Of a stretch of 63,393 bases of DNA, positions 9,471 through 19,399 are shown in pieces (the first letter of the stretch is position 1; each line of letters begins with the position of its first letter). Below the pieces are notes generated by a model that was not told the origin of the DNA, ran no database searches, and worked only from the letters and a program-made list of their open reading frames with translations. A program made the position numbers and the translations under genes. The DNA comes from Thermogemmatispora onikobensis. GTDB taxonomy: Bacteria > Chloroflexota > Ktedonobacteria > Ktedonobacterales > Ktedonobacteraceae. Where the stretch lies: contig NZ_BDGT01000036.1 in NCBI RefSeq assembly GCF_001748285.1, forward strand, positions 1 to 63,393, read 5' to 3'.

Positions 9471-11735
9471 GTGTGCTTCCATTTCTTCGGCATCCGCCAT
9501 CATGGTCCTGGCTGTGCGCGCAGTTTATGCCTGGCTCTGAAGGAGCTGGCTCCCGATCTGCTGCTCGTCGAAGGCCCAGCTGATGCTCAAGAGATTCTGC
9601 CACTGCTCAATAATCCGCAGATGTCTCCACCAGTGGCCTTGCTCGTCTATCGTCCCGACCAGCCACGTCAGGCCAGCTACTACCCGCTAGCGGTCTTCTC
9701 GCCCGAGTGGCAGGCGCTGCGCTATGCTCTCCAGCAGCGTATTCCGACGCGCTTCATCGATCTGCCACTGGCGCTACGCCTCGGCGGCACAGAGCCAGAA
9801 GAGGAAGCAGAGCACGAGGCAGCTTGCTCGTGCTCTGCTTCCGAGGAGGAGGGGCCAGCGGCGCTTGAGGAGATTGCTGATGACCCGCTAAGCCTGCTCT
9901 CGCTGGCAGCCGGCTATCAGGATCATGAACTGTGGTGGGAGCAGCAAATTGAGCAGCGGCGGAATGTCCAGGGGATTTTCGAAGGGATTCGCGAGGCGAT
10001 GCGCGTGGTCCGCGGAGGAGGGACGCCACGCCATCGCGAGGAGGCCCAGCGCGAGGCTCACATGCGTCAAATGCTGCGCCAGGCCCGCTCAGAGGGCTTT
10101 CAACGCATCGCTGTCGTCTGCGGCGCCTGGCATCTGCCCGCCCTTGAAGATCTCGATGCTTTCTCCGAAGCCGACGATCGCGCCTTGCTGCAGAGCTTGA
10201 AACCCGTGAGTGTCGTGGCGACCTGGATTCCCTGGAGCAATGATCGTCTGACCTATGCCAGTGGCTATGGCGCAGGCATCGCCGCCCCCGGCTGGTATGA
10301 GCTTCTCTGGTCGGCACCGACTCAGGCCGGTATACGCTGGATGATACGCGCCGCCGAGCTGCTGCGTCAGGAGGGCTTCGATGTCTCTTCTGCCAGTGTG
10401 ATCGAGGCCGTACGCCTGGCCGAGGCTCTGGCAGCGTTGCGCGATGTGAGTGCTCCGGGCCTGGCAGAGTTGCAAGAGGCCATTCAGAGCGTGCTCTGCC
10501 GGGGAGAGACGGCCCCTATGCGGCTGATCGAAGAGCGGCTGGTCACTGGCTCGCGCATGGGGAAAGTCCCGCTGGAAACGCCCGCAGTTCCTCTGCAGCG
10601 CGATTTAGAGCAACAGCAGCGACATCTGCGTCTGAAGCCTTCTCCTGAAGTCAAGGAGCTTGAGCTGGATCTGCGCAACGAGAACGACCGCGCCCGCAGC
10701 CGCCTGCTTCATCGGCTACGCCTGCTCGGCATCCCCTGGGGTGAACCTCTGGCTGTCGCAGCCAGCAAGCGCGGCACCTTTCATGAGCGCTGGAAGCTGC
10801 AATGGCAGCATGAGTTTGTCCTCCTCCTGATTGAGGCCAACGTCTGGGGCAATACGCTGGAGAGCGCCGCTACAAGCTTTGCTATCAAGGAAGCAGAGCA
10901 CTGCCAGCAGCTGGCAAGGCTCACGGAACTGCTGGATCGAGCGTTGCTGGCCGAGTTGCCATCAGCCGTTGCCCGCCTGCTGGATCAGATTCACGCCCGC
11001 GCCGCTCTGGCCAGCGATGTACGCCACCTGATGGATGCGCTACCCGCACTGGCCCGTGTTGCTCGCTACGGCGATGTACGTGGGAGCGATACTCAGCAGC
11101 TGCAGACTGTCGCCGAGGCTTTTTTCGCTCGTATTCTGATCGGCCTGCCAGGGGCCTGCCTGGCTCTCGACGAGGAGGCCGCACGCGAACTGCTCGCCAG
11201 CGTCCAGCGCCTGGACAGCAGTATCCAGACCCTCGCCGACGAGGAAATGTACACAGCCTGGTACTCATTGCTAGGACGCCTGAGCGAGACAGAGGGTGTT
11301 CATCCCCTCTTGCGTGGCTCCTTCTGCCGACTCCTCTTGGACCGCCAGGCCCTGGAGACCGCCAGGCTCTCCAGGCTGGCCCATCAGCAACTGTCTCCCG
11401 CTGTTCCTTCGGAAGAGGCAGCACTCTGGCTGGAGGGCTTGCTCGCTGGCCGAGGCCAGCGCCTGCTGGCCATCGATGAGCTGTGGCAGACTCTCGATGG
11501 ATGGCTCCAAGAGCTAAGCGCTGAGCAGTTTCTGCTGCTGCTCCCCCTGCTGAGACGCGCCTTTCGCGACTTTAGCAGTGCCGAGCGGCGCGCGATGGGG
11601 GAAAAGGTTCGCTATCTCTACCGTCCTCGTCCGCCGCAGACCAGCAGCAGCGCCGCTGCGCTTGATGAAAGGCGAGCCAGCTTTGTTCTACCTCTCCTGA
11701 GCCAATTGCTAGAGGTGACTCTGTATGCCGATTGA
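9471..11735 (+). CDS. DUF5682 family protein (TraB/ChaN/EreA-like fold predicted)
   Basis: 754 residues from a GTG start at 9471, with GGGAGGTGG just upstream, 3 bases after the MoxR stop. The N-terminus (FFGIRHHGPGCARSL, then LLLVEGPAD) and the later VVCGAWHLPAL carry the conserved His/Glu positions seen in DUF5682 and reminiscent of TraB/ChaN and erythromycin-esterase folds. The C-terminal half is helical with no named domain. No enzymatic activity is proven for the family as far as I know. The last 11 bases overlap the VWA gene. Confidence 0.75.
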   Translation: MCFHFFGIRHHGPGCARSLCLALKELAPDLLLVEGPADAQEILPLLNNPQMSPPVALLVYRPDQPRQASYYPLAVFSPEWQALRYALQQRIPTRFIDLPLALRLGGTEPEEEAEHEAACSCSASEEEGPAALEEIADDPLSLLSLAAGYQDHELWWEQQIEQRRNVQGIFEGIREAMRVVRGGGTPRHREEAQREAHMRQMLRQARSEGFQRIAVVCGAWHLPALEDLDAFSEADDRALLQSLKPVSVVATWIPWSNDRLTYASGYGAGIAAPGWYELLWSAPTQAGIRWMIRAAELLRQEGFDVSSASVIEAVRLAEALAALRDVSAPGLAELQEAIQSVLCRGETAPMRLIEERLVTGSRMGKVPLETPAVPLQRDLEQQQRHLRLKPSPEVKELELDLRNENDRARSRLLHRLRLLGIPWGEPLAVAASKRGTFHERWKLQWQHEFVLLLIEANVWGNTLESAATSFAIKEAEHCQQLARLTELLDRALLAELPSAVARLLDQIHARAALASDVRHLMDALPALARVARYGDVRGSDTQQLQTVAEAFFARILIGLPGACLALDEEAARELLASVQRLDSSIQTLADEEMYTAWYSLLGRLSETEGVHPLLRGSFCRLLLDRQALETARLSRLAHQQLSPAVPSEEAALWLEGLLAGRGQRLLAIDELWQTLDGWLQELSAEQFLLLLPLLRRAFRDFSSAERRAMGEKVRYLYRPRPPQTSSSAAALDERRASFVLPLLSQLLEVTLYAD

Positions 11736-12912
11736 AGAATATGAGCGGCTGCGCCGCTGGCGCCTTATCCTCGGTTCCCAGGCCGCCGCAGCGCTGGGGA
11801 TCGGTGGGTCAACAGAAGATCAGTCCCGCTTTGGCGACGACGATAGGAAGATTGATCAGGCCCTGGAGCTGCTCTATGACGCTGAGCGTTCTGGCAGTCT
11901 GGATGGATCAAAGCCCTATATCCCGCGCTGGTTGGGGGACATTCGCACCTACTTCCCCACGCCAGCGGTGCGCATCCTTCAACAGGACGCCATCAAATTC
12001 CTCAATCTACGACAATTGCTGCTAGAGCCGGAGGTATTGACAACGATCGAGGTCGACTTGCAGCTCGTCACGACTCTGCTTTCGCTCAAGAGCGCACTAC
12101 CCGAGCGCACGCGCGAGACAGCGCGCAGCGTTGTGCGCAAGCTAGTCGAGGAGCTGGAGCGCCGCTTAGCCCACCGTATGGAGCAGGCGGTACGCGGCAG
12201 CCTTCGTCATATGAACCGGAGCATGCGCCCGCGCCCCACTGAGATCGACTGGGACCGCACGATTCGGGCCAATCTCAAGCACTACCAGCGTGAGCAGCGC
12301 ACCCTTATTCCCGAACGTTTGATTGGACATCAACGGCGGCAGCGCAGTTCTGCCCTGCGCGATATCGTGCTCTGCGTCGACCAGAGTGGTTCGATGGCGG
12401 CCTCGGTCGTCTACGCCTCAATCTTTGGGGCTGTGCTGGCCTCGCTGCGAGCCGTTTCGACGCGCATGATTGTCTTCGATACGGCAGTGGTTGACCTGAG
12501 CAAGCATCTGCAAGACCCAGTCGAGCTGCTCTTCGGCGCTCAGCTCGGCGGGGGCACCGATATTAACCAGGCGCTGCACTACTGTCAGCAGATCATTACG
12601 CGCCCTCGGGAGACGGTCCTGCTGCTGATTACGGACCTCTACGAGGGAGGCAACGCCCAGGAGCTGCTCAAGTGCGCTGCTGCACTGGTGGGCGGCGGTG
12701 TGCAGCTCATCTGCCTGTTGGCTCTCAGCGATCAAGGCACGCCTGCCTTTAACAGTGAGCTGGCTGGGCAGATAGCGGCCCTAGACATCCCGGCCTTCTC
12801 CTGCACACCAGAGCTTTTTCCAGAGCTGATGGCTGCGGCCTTGCAGCGCCGCGACCTGAATCTCTGGGCAGCTCAGCAGGGCATTACTACCGTGCGCGCC
12901 GCCCAGTCGTAA
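11725..12912 (+). CDS. VWA domain protein, CoxE-like, partner of the MoxR ATPase
   Basis: 395 residues. The MIDAS metal site reads DQSGS (Asp219, Ser221, Ser223), with the matching threonine in GGGTDINQAL and the aspartate in LLITDLYEGG. The first 200 residues form a helical, arginine-rich region, as in CoxE-type VWA proteins. It overlaps the DUF5682 gene by 11 bases and closes the five-gene cluster. It probably binds a target through a metal ion and passes it to the MoxR ATPase. Confidence 0.88.
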   Translation: MPIEEYERLRRWRLILGSQAAAALGIGGSTEDQSRFGDDDRKIDQALELLYDAERSGSLDGSKPYIPRWLGDIRTYFPTPAVRILQQDAIKFLNLRQLLLEPEVLTTIEVDLQLVTTLLSLKSALPERTRETARSVVRKLVEELERRLAHRMEQAVRGSLRHMNRSMRPRPTEIDWDRTIRANLKHYQREQRTLIPERLIGHQRRQRSSALRDIVLCVDQSGSMAASVVYASIFGAVLASLRAVSTRMIVFDTAVVDLSKHLQDPVELLFGAQLGGGTDINQALHYCQQIITRPRETVLLLITDLYEGGNAQELLKCAAALVGGGVQLICLLALSDQGTPAFNSELAGQIAALDIPAFSCTPELFPELMAAALQRRDLNLWAAQQGITTVRAAQS

Positions 12913-13015
12913 AGCTCAGGCCGCGCTGGGGGCGAGCGCTGCCGAACTCACGTCCGTCCCGAGCGAGACAAGGGCTGATTATGCTCCCAGGCTCTCCGCG
13001 CCCTAAAAGCTACCC

Positions 13016-14434
13016 CTACTCGTCGTCAGCAAAAGAGCTGAAGAGATTGTTGAGGGCTTCGGAGAGCGTGGGATGAGCAAAGATGGCGTCGCGCAGAACG
13101 GTATAGGGAAGCTTGCCGAGCATGGCCAGTTCCAGCATGGCCATGATCTCGCCGCCTTCGATCCCGAGAATGGCCGCCCCCAGGATCTGCCCACTTTCGG
13201 CATCGACGATAGCCTTCATGAAGCCACGCGCTTCATCTACTTCGAGTGCGCGAGCGACGGCGCTCATGGGCATTTTGGCCACGCGAATGCGCCGTCCACC
13301 GGCTCGCGCCTCGGCTTCGGTCAGGCCAATGCGTCCGAGCTGGGGATCAATGAAGATGGTGTAGGGGACAAGACGGTCGCGGGTGCTTGCCTGACCGCCC
13401 TCCAGGAGATTAGTGCGCAGGATGCGGAAGTCATCGTAGGAGATATGTGTGAAGGCAGGGCCGACACGGGCATCGCCGATGGCGTAGATGCCAGCTACAG
13501 TGGTTTCGAGGCGCTCGTTCACCAGGATACGCCCACGCTCGTCGGTGCGCACACCACAAGCTTCCAGATTCAGAGTATCAGTATTGGGCTGTCGACCAGT
13601 GGCCAACAGTAGATGCGAGGCACTCACCTGGCGCTCGCCCTGGGGCGTGGTTACGGTCAGGCGCAGCTGGCCATCGGGGGCCTGCTCCACCTGCTGAGGG
13701 ATGCTCTCCAGTAGCAGTTCGATGCCATCTTCGCGCAGAATCTGGGCCACCGCCTCGGCCACATCCTCATCTTCACGCGCCAGCAGCTGCTTGCCCCGAT
13801 GAACGAGTGTGACGCGGCTGCCAAAGCGACGAAACATCTGGCCAAATTCGAGGCCCACATAGCCCCCACCGATGATGAGCAGATGGGATGGTAAGCTATC
13901 CAGCTCCATAATAGAGGTCGAATCCAAGGCCGGCACGCTCTCCAGTCCCGCCAGCCTGGGCCGGGCCGATCTGGCTCCGACATCGATCACAATGAGTTCG
14001 GCACGCAGACGGCGCAGTGATCCATCGGCCAGCCTCACCTCCAACTCCTTGGAGGCGACGAAACGGGCTTCCCCTTTGAGCAGGTCGAGGCCCGCCGCCT
14101 CTCTGATCCGACGCTCGCTTCCCTGACGGAAGCTCTCAACGATGGCACGCTTGCGCTGGCGCACTGCGCCCATCTCTACCTGTACTTCTCCTTCAGGAAG
14201 ACGCACCCCATAGCTGGCGGCACGACGGACAAGATAAGCGACGCGCGCGCTGGCAATCATAGTTTTGGTGGGAGTGCAGCCCGTATTGATACAGGTGCCA
14301 CCAACGTGCTCGCGCTCGATCAGGGCCGTCTTGTGACCAGCCTGGGCCAGTGCCGTAGCCAGGGGACCACCTCCCTGGCCAGCCCCGATGATGATGGCGT
14401 CATAGACTGCCAGAGATGCGTCAGTACTCGTCAT
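13016..14434 (-). CDS. FAD-dependent pyridine nucleotide-disulfide oxidoreductase (mercuric-reductase-like)
   Basis: 472 residues from the ATG at 14434, which has AGAGGA upstream. A TTG ten codons earlier lacks support. The FAD site is IIGAGQGG, the redox-active pair is in GGTCINTGCTPTK, the NAD(P) site is IIGGGYVGLEFGQ, the second FAD motif is YAIGDAR, and the C-terminal active-site His is in AHPTLSEALNNLF. This matches MerA-like/dihydrolipoamide dehydrogenase-fold enzymes. It has neither the N-terminal metal-binding domain nor the C-terminal Cys pair of true MerA, so mercury reduction is unlikely to be its main job. The substrate is unknown. Confidence 0.85.
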   Translation of the reverse strand: MTSTDASLAVYDAIIIGAGQGGGPLATALAQAGHKTALIEREHVGGTCINTGCTPTKTMIASARVAYLVRRAASYGVRLPEGEVQVEMGAVRQRKRAIVESFRQGSERRIREAAGLDLLKGEARFVASKELEVRLADGSLRRLRAELIVIDVGARSARPRLAGLESVPALDSTSIMELDSLPSHLLIIGGGYVGLEFGQMFRRFGSRVTLVHRGKQLLAREDEDVAEAVAQILREDGIELLLESIPQQVEQAPDGQLRLTVTTPQGERQVSASHLLLATGRQPNTDTLNLEACGVRTDERGRILVNERLETTVAGIYAIGDARVGPAFTHISYDDFRILRTNLLEGGQASTRDRLVPYTIFIDPQLGRIGLTEAEARAGGRRIRVAKMPMSAVARALEVDEARGFMKAIVDAESGQILGAAILGIEGGEIMAMLELAMLGKLPYTVLRDAIFAHPTLSEALNNLFSSFADDE

Positions 14435-14668
14435 GATTGCTGTCCTCTTTCTTTGTTCGGGCAAGCCTGCCTGTCGGTCGGACAGCTCGCCCGGTTTCTT
14501 CGCTCATGCCTTGCCCTGGTACTACAGCCAACACGCATGGCAATGGGGCAGAGTGTCAGCTGCTGTATACCGCTGAGAGAGGGCCCTGGCTCACCTCAGT
14601 TTTTTACTGGGGAACGAGGCTTTCCCCCCTGGCCGGAGCAATAGAGAGGCTGTGATCATGTGGCAGAC

Positions 14669-15484
14669 TTAGTGCACCTGAGTCCAGACCGCAATGCAAA
14701 GCCAGCTCGTCTTGTAGCGCTCCCACTCAGCTGGCAGCTCGCTGAGGACCTGAGCCATTTCCTGGGATGTCAGCCCGAGCTGGGCCACCAGCACTGGCTG
14801 CAGGTGGAGCAGAGCCTGGAGCACATCACAGCAGAAGAGTCGGCCAATCGCTGAACCCCAGAGCGGGGCGACGATCCTGCGTACATGGGGTACCAAACCG
14901 AGAGCGGTGAGGAGCTCGGGCAGCTCCAGAGCCAGGGAGAGCTGAATGTCTCGACAGAGGAAGAGTCGGCGCAGCCAATGCTGGACCAGTAAGGTCCGGG
15001 GGCCTGGATTCAGGCAGTGATCGCTCAGTTCGACCAACTCGATCCAGCCGGTGCTAGCCGTCACGCGCTTCAATTCATTGAGTACCTGGTCCCAGGCCGC
15101 CAGAGGAATGGCCTCCGCCAGGAAGCGCTGATGGGTATAGTCGCTGATGCCATCGTCTACTGGCAGTCCTTCAAGCAGGCTGGCCCGTATCACCTGACAG
15201 TTACGTGGTAGCCTGCGCAAGAGGGTCAGGTCGCTGTCAACGGTGAGCACGGCGGCCTCCCTCCAGCACCGTGCCGCCTCTCTGGCCCAAATACCTGTTC
15301 CCGTGCCGACATCGAGAACGACGCGCGGACGCTCGACCGGCGCCAGGAAATGGGTGCCTAGAAGACGGTAGAGGGTATAGTGCTGAAATTCCAGGCGATC
15401 CTGCTCGCTGGCTGTGCGGGGCAATAGATAGAGATCATGTATCTCAGGTCGGGCCTGCTGGCCCCGTTCAGGATCGTTGAGCAT
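14669..15484 (-). CDS. Class I SAM-dependent methyltransferase
   Basis: 271 residues from an ATG with GAGAGG upstream. Motif I is VVLDVGTGTGIWA and the acidic loop is LTVDSD. The 5' part (EIHDLYLLPRTASEQDRLEFQHY) is the lead-in seen in many methyltransferases of this group. The region corresponding to motifs II-IV is shortened compared with the methyltransferase at 3463-4335. The substrate is unknown. It lies just upstream of the flavoprotein gene on the minus strand, with a 234-base gap in which I see no recognised element. Confidence 0.8.
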   Translation of the reverse strand: MLNDPERGQQARPEIHDLYLLPRTASEQDRLEFQHYTLYRLLGTHFLAPVERPRVVLDVGTGTGIWAREAARCWREAAVLTVDSDLTLLRRLPRNCQVIRASLLEGLPVDDGISDYTHQRFLAEAIPLAAWDQVLNELKRVTASTGWIELVELSDHCLNPGPRTLLVQHWLRRLFLCRDIQLSLALELPELLTALGLVPHVRRIVAPLWGSAIGRLFCCDVLQALLHLQPVLVAQLGLTSQEMAQVLSELPAEWERYKTSWLCIAVWTQVH

Positions 15485-15759
15485 GGCCGAACCTGCCTCT
15501 CCACAGTTATGACTGCTGCGATCAGATAAGAATCTCCAAGTAATACAGGTCTTCCATATTTCCGCATTTCATTCGAGCGCCTCCCACAGTCAGGCGTCTT
15601 GATAGCCACTTAGATTGAGCAGGCAGCTCGCACATCTTCGTGCTCAAGGGTAGTCCAATAAAGGGAGGGGCGTCAAGAGCATTGATGTTGCCCAGTGCTC
15701 CTGCTAGCTCGGCCTCACCTCAGCGCTTGAAACTTCTGGGCCCGCAGTGAGCCCCCTGC

Positions 15760-15788
15760 TGGTCAGGATAGTCAGGTCGCTCTATAAT
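15760..15788 (+). promoter_or_regulatory. Predicted sigma-70 promoter of the menaquinone cluster
   Basis: TGGTCA at 15760-15765 and TATAAT at 15783-15788, with a 17-base spacer. It lies about 107 bases before the menF start. Between the two is a GC-rich inverted repeat (GGCCGC.../...GCGGCC) that could act in the leader. In the rest of the 410-base gap from 15485 I see no gene or known RNA element. Confidence 0.5.
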
Positions 15789-15894
15789 ACTACAAGGCAG
15801 TGCTTTCGGACGGAGGCCGCTCGCTTCAGCAGGGCGGCCTTTAGCTTGCCGCCGCGGCCTTTGCGCCGTCATCAGTCCCCCGTGCTTCCAAGTC

Positions 15895-17580
15895 ATGAAC
15901 TGGGCGGCTACGCCATTACTTTCGCTGGATAGGAATGATTCTGAACTGATGAGGAACGCCTTTAGCAGCACTCTGGGCACAAGTACAGAGTCAGAGCCTG
16001 CGTTTTTCCCCTGGCAGCGACAGCGTCTGCTTCCTCTGCTGATGGAAGCCCGCGAGCGCGCTTTGCGCACAAGACACCCCGTGCTTGTGAGCGTCAGCGG
16101 CCCGCTGGCACTGGCCAGGCAGCTTTTGCCTTTCTCCACAGCCCACCTCCAGCCGCCGGCAGACGAGAGCACCGACGCCCATCCGCATTCTGCCAACGAG
16201 AGAGAGCGAGTAACGGCAATAGCTTCAACCGGGCTTGATCCCTTGATCTGTTTCGCAATCGGGCCAGCGCTTGGCTTCACAGAACGCTTCTATTGGCAAG
16301 AGCCAGGGGAGCAACGGATTCTGGTCGGCCTCGGTAGCACGGCCACGCTGGAGGCCCAGGGGCGGGAGCGCTTCCGCCAGTTGGCCGGAGCCTGGCAGCG
16401 CCTGACGGCGGAGGCCCTGGTTGCAGCGGAGCCAGCGCCCGCTGGTCATGGCCAGCCCCTCCTGTTCGGCGGCTTCTCATTCGATCCAGAGCAGCCACAC
16501 TCAACCCTCTGGAAGGAATTTCCTGATGGGCTGCTGATGCTCCCTACCTTCTTGTTTAGCTTTGCTGCTTCAGAACCCACTCTAACAGTCAACGTGCTGG
16601 CCGAGGCAGCAATGGACCCGCGGCAGCTGGAGGACACTGTTATGGCGCAATTGAAGGCCCTGGCCCAGGCGCTGGCCAATCCCCCTGCAGTTCCTCTCTC
16701 CATAGCTGCGGCCGCAACACCATCCTCTCTGCGCCTTGAGCCGCTGCTGCCTCCGGCAGCCTGGATGGCCCAGGTCGCCCAGGTTGTCGATCAGATCCGC
16801 CGTGGCGCCTATGAAAAAGTTGTCCTTGCCCGCGCCATGCGCCTGCTGCGCCAGGATGGGATCTTTGAGCCAGAGCCAGCCCTTCAACGTCTACGCGAGA
16901 GCTACCAGGAAGCCTATCTCTTCGCCTTCAGTCGCGCCGGGAGCTGCTTTCTGGGAGCGACGCCTGAACGCCTCGTCCAGGCCCAAGGAGGGGCAGTAGA
17001 GACAATGGCCCTGGCCGGGTCCGCTCCCCGTGGTCGCTCTCCCCATGAGGATGAGCAGCTCGCCCGTGAACTGCTGGGCAGTAGCAAGAATCAGCGCGAG
17101 CATCAGATCGTGGTGGAGATGCTGCGGCAAGCGCTCGGGCGCCTGTGCACCGAGATTCATAGTGATCCCGAGCCGCACCTGCGTCGTCTGAAGAATATTC
17201 AACATCTGGAGACGCGCATTACCGGCCAATTGTCATCTGGTCGTTCGGTATTGGAGGCCCTAGAAGAGCTACACCCTACCCCGGCGGTTGGCGGCTTTCC
17301 ACGGGCCGCCGCCCTGGCAGCGATTCGCTCTGGCGAACGGCTTGATCGCGGCTGGTACGCGGCCCCTATCGGATGGATGGATGCCGCCGGCAATGGGTCT
17401 TTCGCCGTGGCTCTGCGCTCAGCCCTCCTGCGGGGCCAAGAGGCGACGCTCTTCGCGGGCGGCGGGATTGTGGCCGATTCTGATCCGGCCAGCGAATACG
17501 CTGAGACCCGATGGAAATTCCGCGCCATGTTAGGGGCGCTGGGAGTGGACGAAGACGATGACGAGAGCAACTTCCGATAG
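15895..17580 (+). CDS. menF: Isochorismate synthase MenF
   Basis: 561 residues, converts chorismate to isochorismate, the first step of menaquinone synthesis. The chorismate-binding domain fills the C-terminal half: LAGSAPRGRSPHED, then HLETRITGQL, HPTPAVGGFPRAAA and WYAAPIGWMDAAGNGSFAVALRSA. Mg2+-binding glutamates and the catalytic Lys region (YEKVVLARA) are recognisable. The start is uncertain: ATG 15895 has no clear ribosome site, and ATG 15949 has AGGA 14 bases before it. The end overlaps menD by 23 bases. Confidence 0.9.
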   Translation: MNWAATPLLSLDRNDSELMRNAFSSTLGTSTESEPAFFPWQRQRLLPLLMEARERALRTRHPVLVSVSGPLALARQLLPFSTAHLQPPADESTDAHPHSANERERVTAIASTGLDPLICFAIGPALGFTERFYWQEPGEQRILVGLGSTATLEAQGRERFRQLAGAWQRLTAEALVAAEPAPAGHGQPLLFGGFSFDPEQPHSTLWKEFPDGLLMLPTFLFSFAASEPTLTVNVLAEAAMDPRQLEDTVMAQLKALAQALANPPAVPLSIAAAATPSSLRLEPLLPPAAWMAQVAQVVDQIRRGAYEKVVLARAMRLLRQDGIFEPEPALQRLRESYQEAYLFAFSRAGSCFLGATPERLVQAQGGAVETMALAGSAPRGRSPHEDEQLARELLGSSKNQREHQIVVEMLRQALGRLCTEIHSDPEPHLRRLKNIQHLETRITGQLSSGRSVLEALEELHPTPAVGGFPRAAALAAIRSGERLDRGWYAAPIGWMDAAGNGSFAVALRSALLRGQEATLFAGGGIVADSDPASEYAETRWKFRAMLGALGVDEDDDESNFR

Positions 17581-19399
17581 ATCGACTCCAGCCAATCCAC
17601 TCTACGCTTACGTCGGAGCTTTTGTCTCCGAGCTACGGCGGGCTGGTATTGCTCATGTGGTAATCTGCCCCGGATCGCGCTCGACGCCGCTCGCGCTGGC
17701 TTGCGCAGAGCAAGAGGGCCTGCGCGTCTGGATGCACATCGATGAGCGTGCGGCAGCCTTCTTTGCCCTCGGAATGGCCAGGCGGCTGGCCTCGCCTGTG
17801 GCTTTGCTGTGCACCTCGGGGACAGCAGCAGCGAACTTTTTTCCGGCCATTATCGAGGCCAGGCTGACGCGCGTGCCGCTGGTGGTCCTGACCGCTGATC
17901 GCCCTCCTGAGTTACGCGACTGCGGAGCCCCCCAGGCCATCGATCAGCTCCGTCTCTATGGCGTCTATGTGAAATGGTTCATGGACGCGGCCCTGCCCGA
18001 GGCTACTACGGCAGCCTTACGTTATATCCGCACGCTGGCCAATCGCGCGGTGGCTCTGGCGCGCGCCAGGCCCGCCGGTCCTGTGCATCTCAATCTGCCT
18101 TTTCGCGAGCCACTGACGCCCGAGCCACAGCCTCAGCTGCTGCCCCCCACCAGTGAGCGTGATCCGCTTGCCTGGGAGGGACGAGCCGGGCAGGCTCCCT
18201 ATGTGCGGGTCACGGAGGCGGAAGGCGTCGGCCTGCCTGCAGCTGAGGTGGCGCGCCTGGCAACCCTGCTGCACCAGCACCGCCGTGGCCTGATTATTGC
18301 CGGACCACAGAGTGAGCCAGACCTGGCCCCAGCTCTTCAACGCCTGGCCGAGCGCTGCGGCTATCCGCTCCTGGCCGATCCGCTCTCTCAGGTGCGCAGC
18401 AGCGGGCAGCCCACTGGCTCAGTCCTGTGCAGTTACGATGCTTTTCTGCGCAGCGAGCGCTTTGTCACCAGCTCCGCCCCTGAACTGGTGCTGCGTTTTG
18501 GCGCCATGCCAACCTCTAAGCCGCTTTTGCTCTATTTACAGCGCTACGCCGATCGACCTCTACTGGTGGTTGACGGCGCTGGCGGTTGGGAGGAGCCGAC
18601 GCAGCTCGCCAGCGAAATGCTCCACGCCGATCCTCTGATCGTCTGCGAGCAGTTGGTCGAGGCTCTGGCTCAGACAGGCAGCAACGAAGAGCGTCAGGAG
18701 GGCTGGCTTGAACACTGGCAACAGGCCGAGCGGCTGACCCGGCAGGCCCTGCGCCAGACAATGGAGACATTTCGCCCGCTGTTCGAGGGCCGCGTCTTTA
18801 GCGAGCTGGCAGAGCTGTTGCCCGACGGCAGTACGCTCTATGCGAGCAATAGCATGCCCGTGCGCGATCTGGATACCTTTTTCTGGAGCACACGGCGCAT
18901 CCGCTGCCTGGGCAATCGCGGCGCCAATGGGATCGACGGCGTTCTCTCCAGCGCCCTCGGAGTGAGCGCCGCGCAGCAGACCCTGGCCGATGCAGGACCG
19001 GTGGTGCTGGTCATCGGCGATCTGGCTTTTCTCCACGATCTCAACGGACTGATCGCAGCCCATCTACACCGGCTGCCCCTCCTGATCATTCTGATCAATA
19101 ACGACGGCGGCGGGATCTTCTCGTTCCTGCCCCAGGCAGCCTACCCGGAGCACTTCGAGCAGCTTTTTGGGACGCCCACGGGCCTGAACTTTGCGCCCGC
19201 TGTAGAGATGTATGGCGGACGGTTCCGCCGCGTTCACTCGTGGGAGGAGTTCCGCCGTGCCTGCCGGGAAGGGCTGAGAGACGGCGGACTACAGGTGATC
19301 GAAGTGGTCACCGAACGAGCGAGCAATGTACAGCTCCATCGCCAGCTCTGGCAAGCGGTGGATCAGGCATTGCATCCCACGGCCAGCGAGGGGGTATAA
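17558..19399 (+). CDS. menD: SEPHCHC synthase MenD
   Basis: 613 residues, thiamine-diphosphate and Mg2+ enzyme that joins isochorismate to 2-oxoglutarate (2-succinyl-5-enolpyruvyl-6-hydroxy-3-cyclohexene-1-carboxylate synthase). N-terminal motifs are VICPGSRSTPLALA and MHIDERAAAFFALGMA. The cofactor-binding part is GNRGANGIDG then GDLAFLHDLNGL...INNDGGGIFSFLPQA. Length is slightly above the E. coli enzyme. It overlaps menF by 23 bases and menH by one base (TAATG), so the three are probably translationally coupled. Confidence 0.95.
   Translation: MTRATSDRSTPANPLYAYVGAFVSELRRAGIAHVVICPGSRSTPLALACAEQEGLRVWMHIDERAAAFFALGMARRLASPVALLCTSGTAAANFFPAIIEARLTRVPLVVLTADRPPELRDCGAPQAIDQLRLYGVYVKWFMDAALPEATTAALRYIRTLANRAVALARARPAGPVHLNLPFREPLTPEPQPQLLPPTSERDPLAWEGRAGQAPYVRVTEAEGVGLPAAEVARLATLLHQHRRGLIIAGPQSEPDLAPALQRLAERCGYPLLADPLSQVRSSGQPTGSVLCSYDAFLRSERFVTSSAPELVLRFGAMPTSKPLLLYLQRYADRPLLVVDGAGGWEEPTQLASEMLHADPLIVCEQLVEALAQTGSNEERQEGWLEHWQQAERLTRQALRQTMETFRPLFEGRVFSELAELLPDGSTLYASNSMPVRDLDTFFWSTRRIRCLGNRGANGIDGVLSSALGVSAAQQTLADAGPVVLVIGDLAFLHDLNGLIAAHLHRLPLLIILINNDGGGIFSFLPQAAYPEHFEQLFGTPTGLNFAPAVEMYGGRFRRVHSWEEFRRACREGLRDGGLQVIEVVTERASNVQLHRQLWQAVDQALHPTASEGV

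Noticed and set aside
13016-14434. True mercuric reductase
   Set aside because: The fold and CINTGC motif match, but the N-terminal metal-binding domain, the C-terminal Cys pair and any mer neighbours are missing.
14573-14583. CTGAGAGAGGG, reminiscent of a thiamine riboswitch
   Set aside because: The other conserved TPP-riboswitch elements are missing, and it lies upstream of the flavoprotein on the opposite strand.
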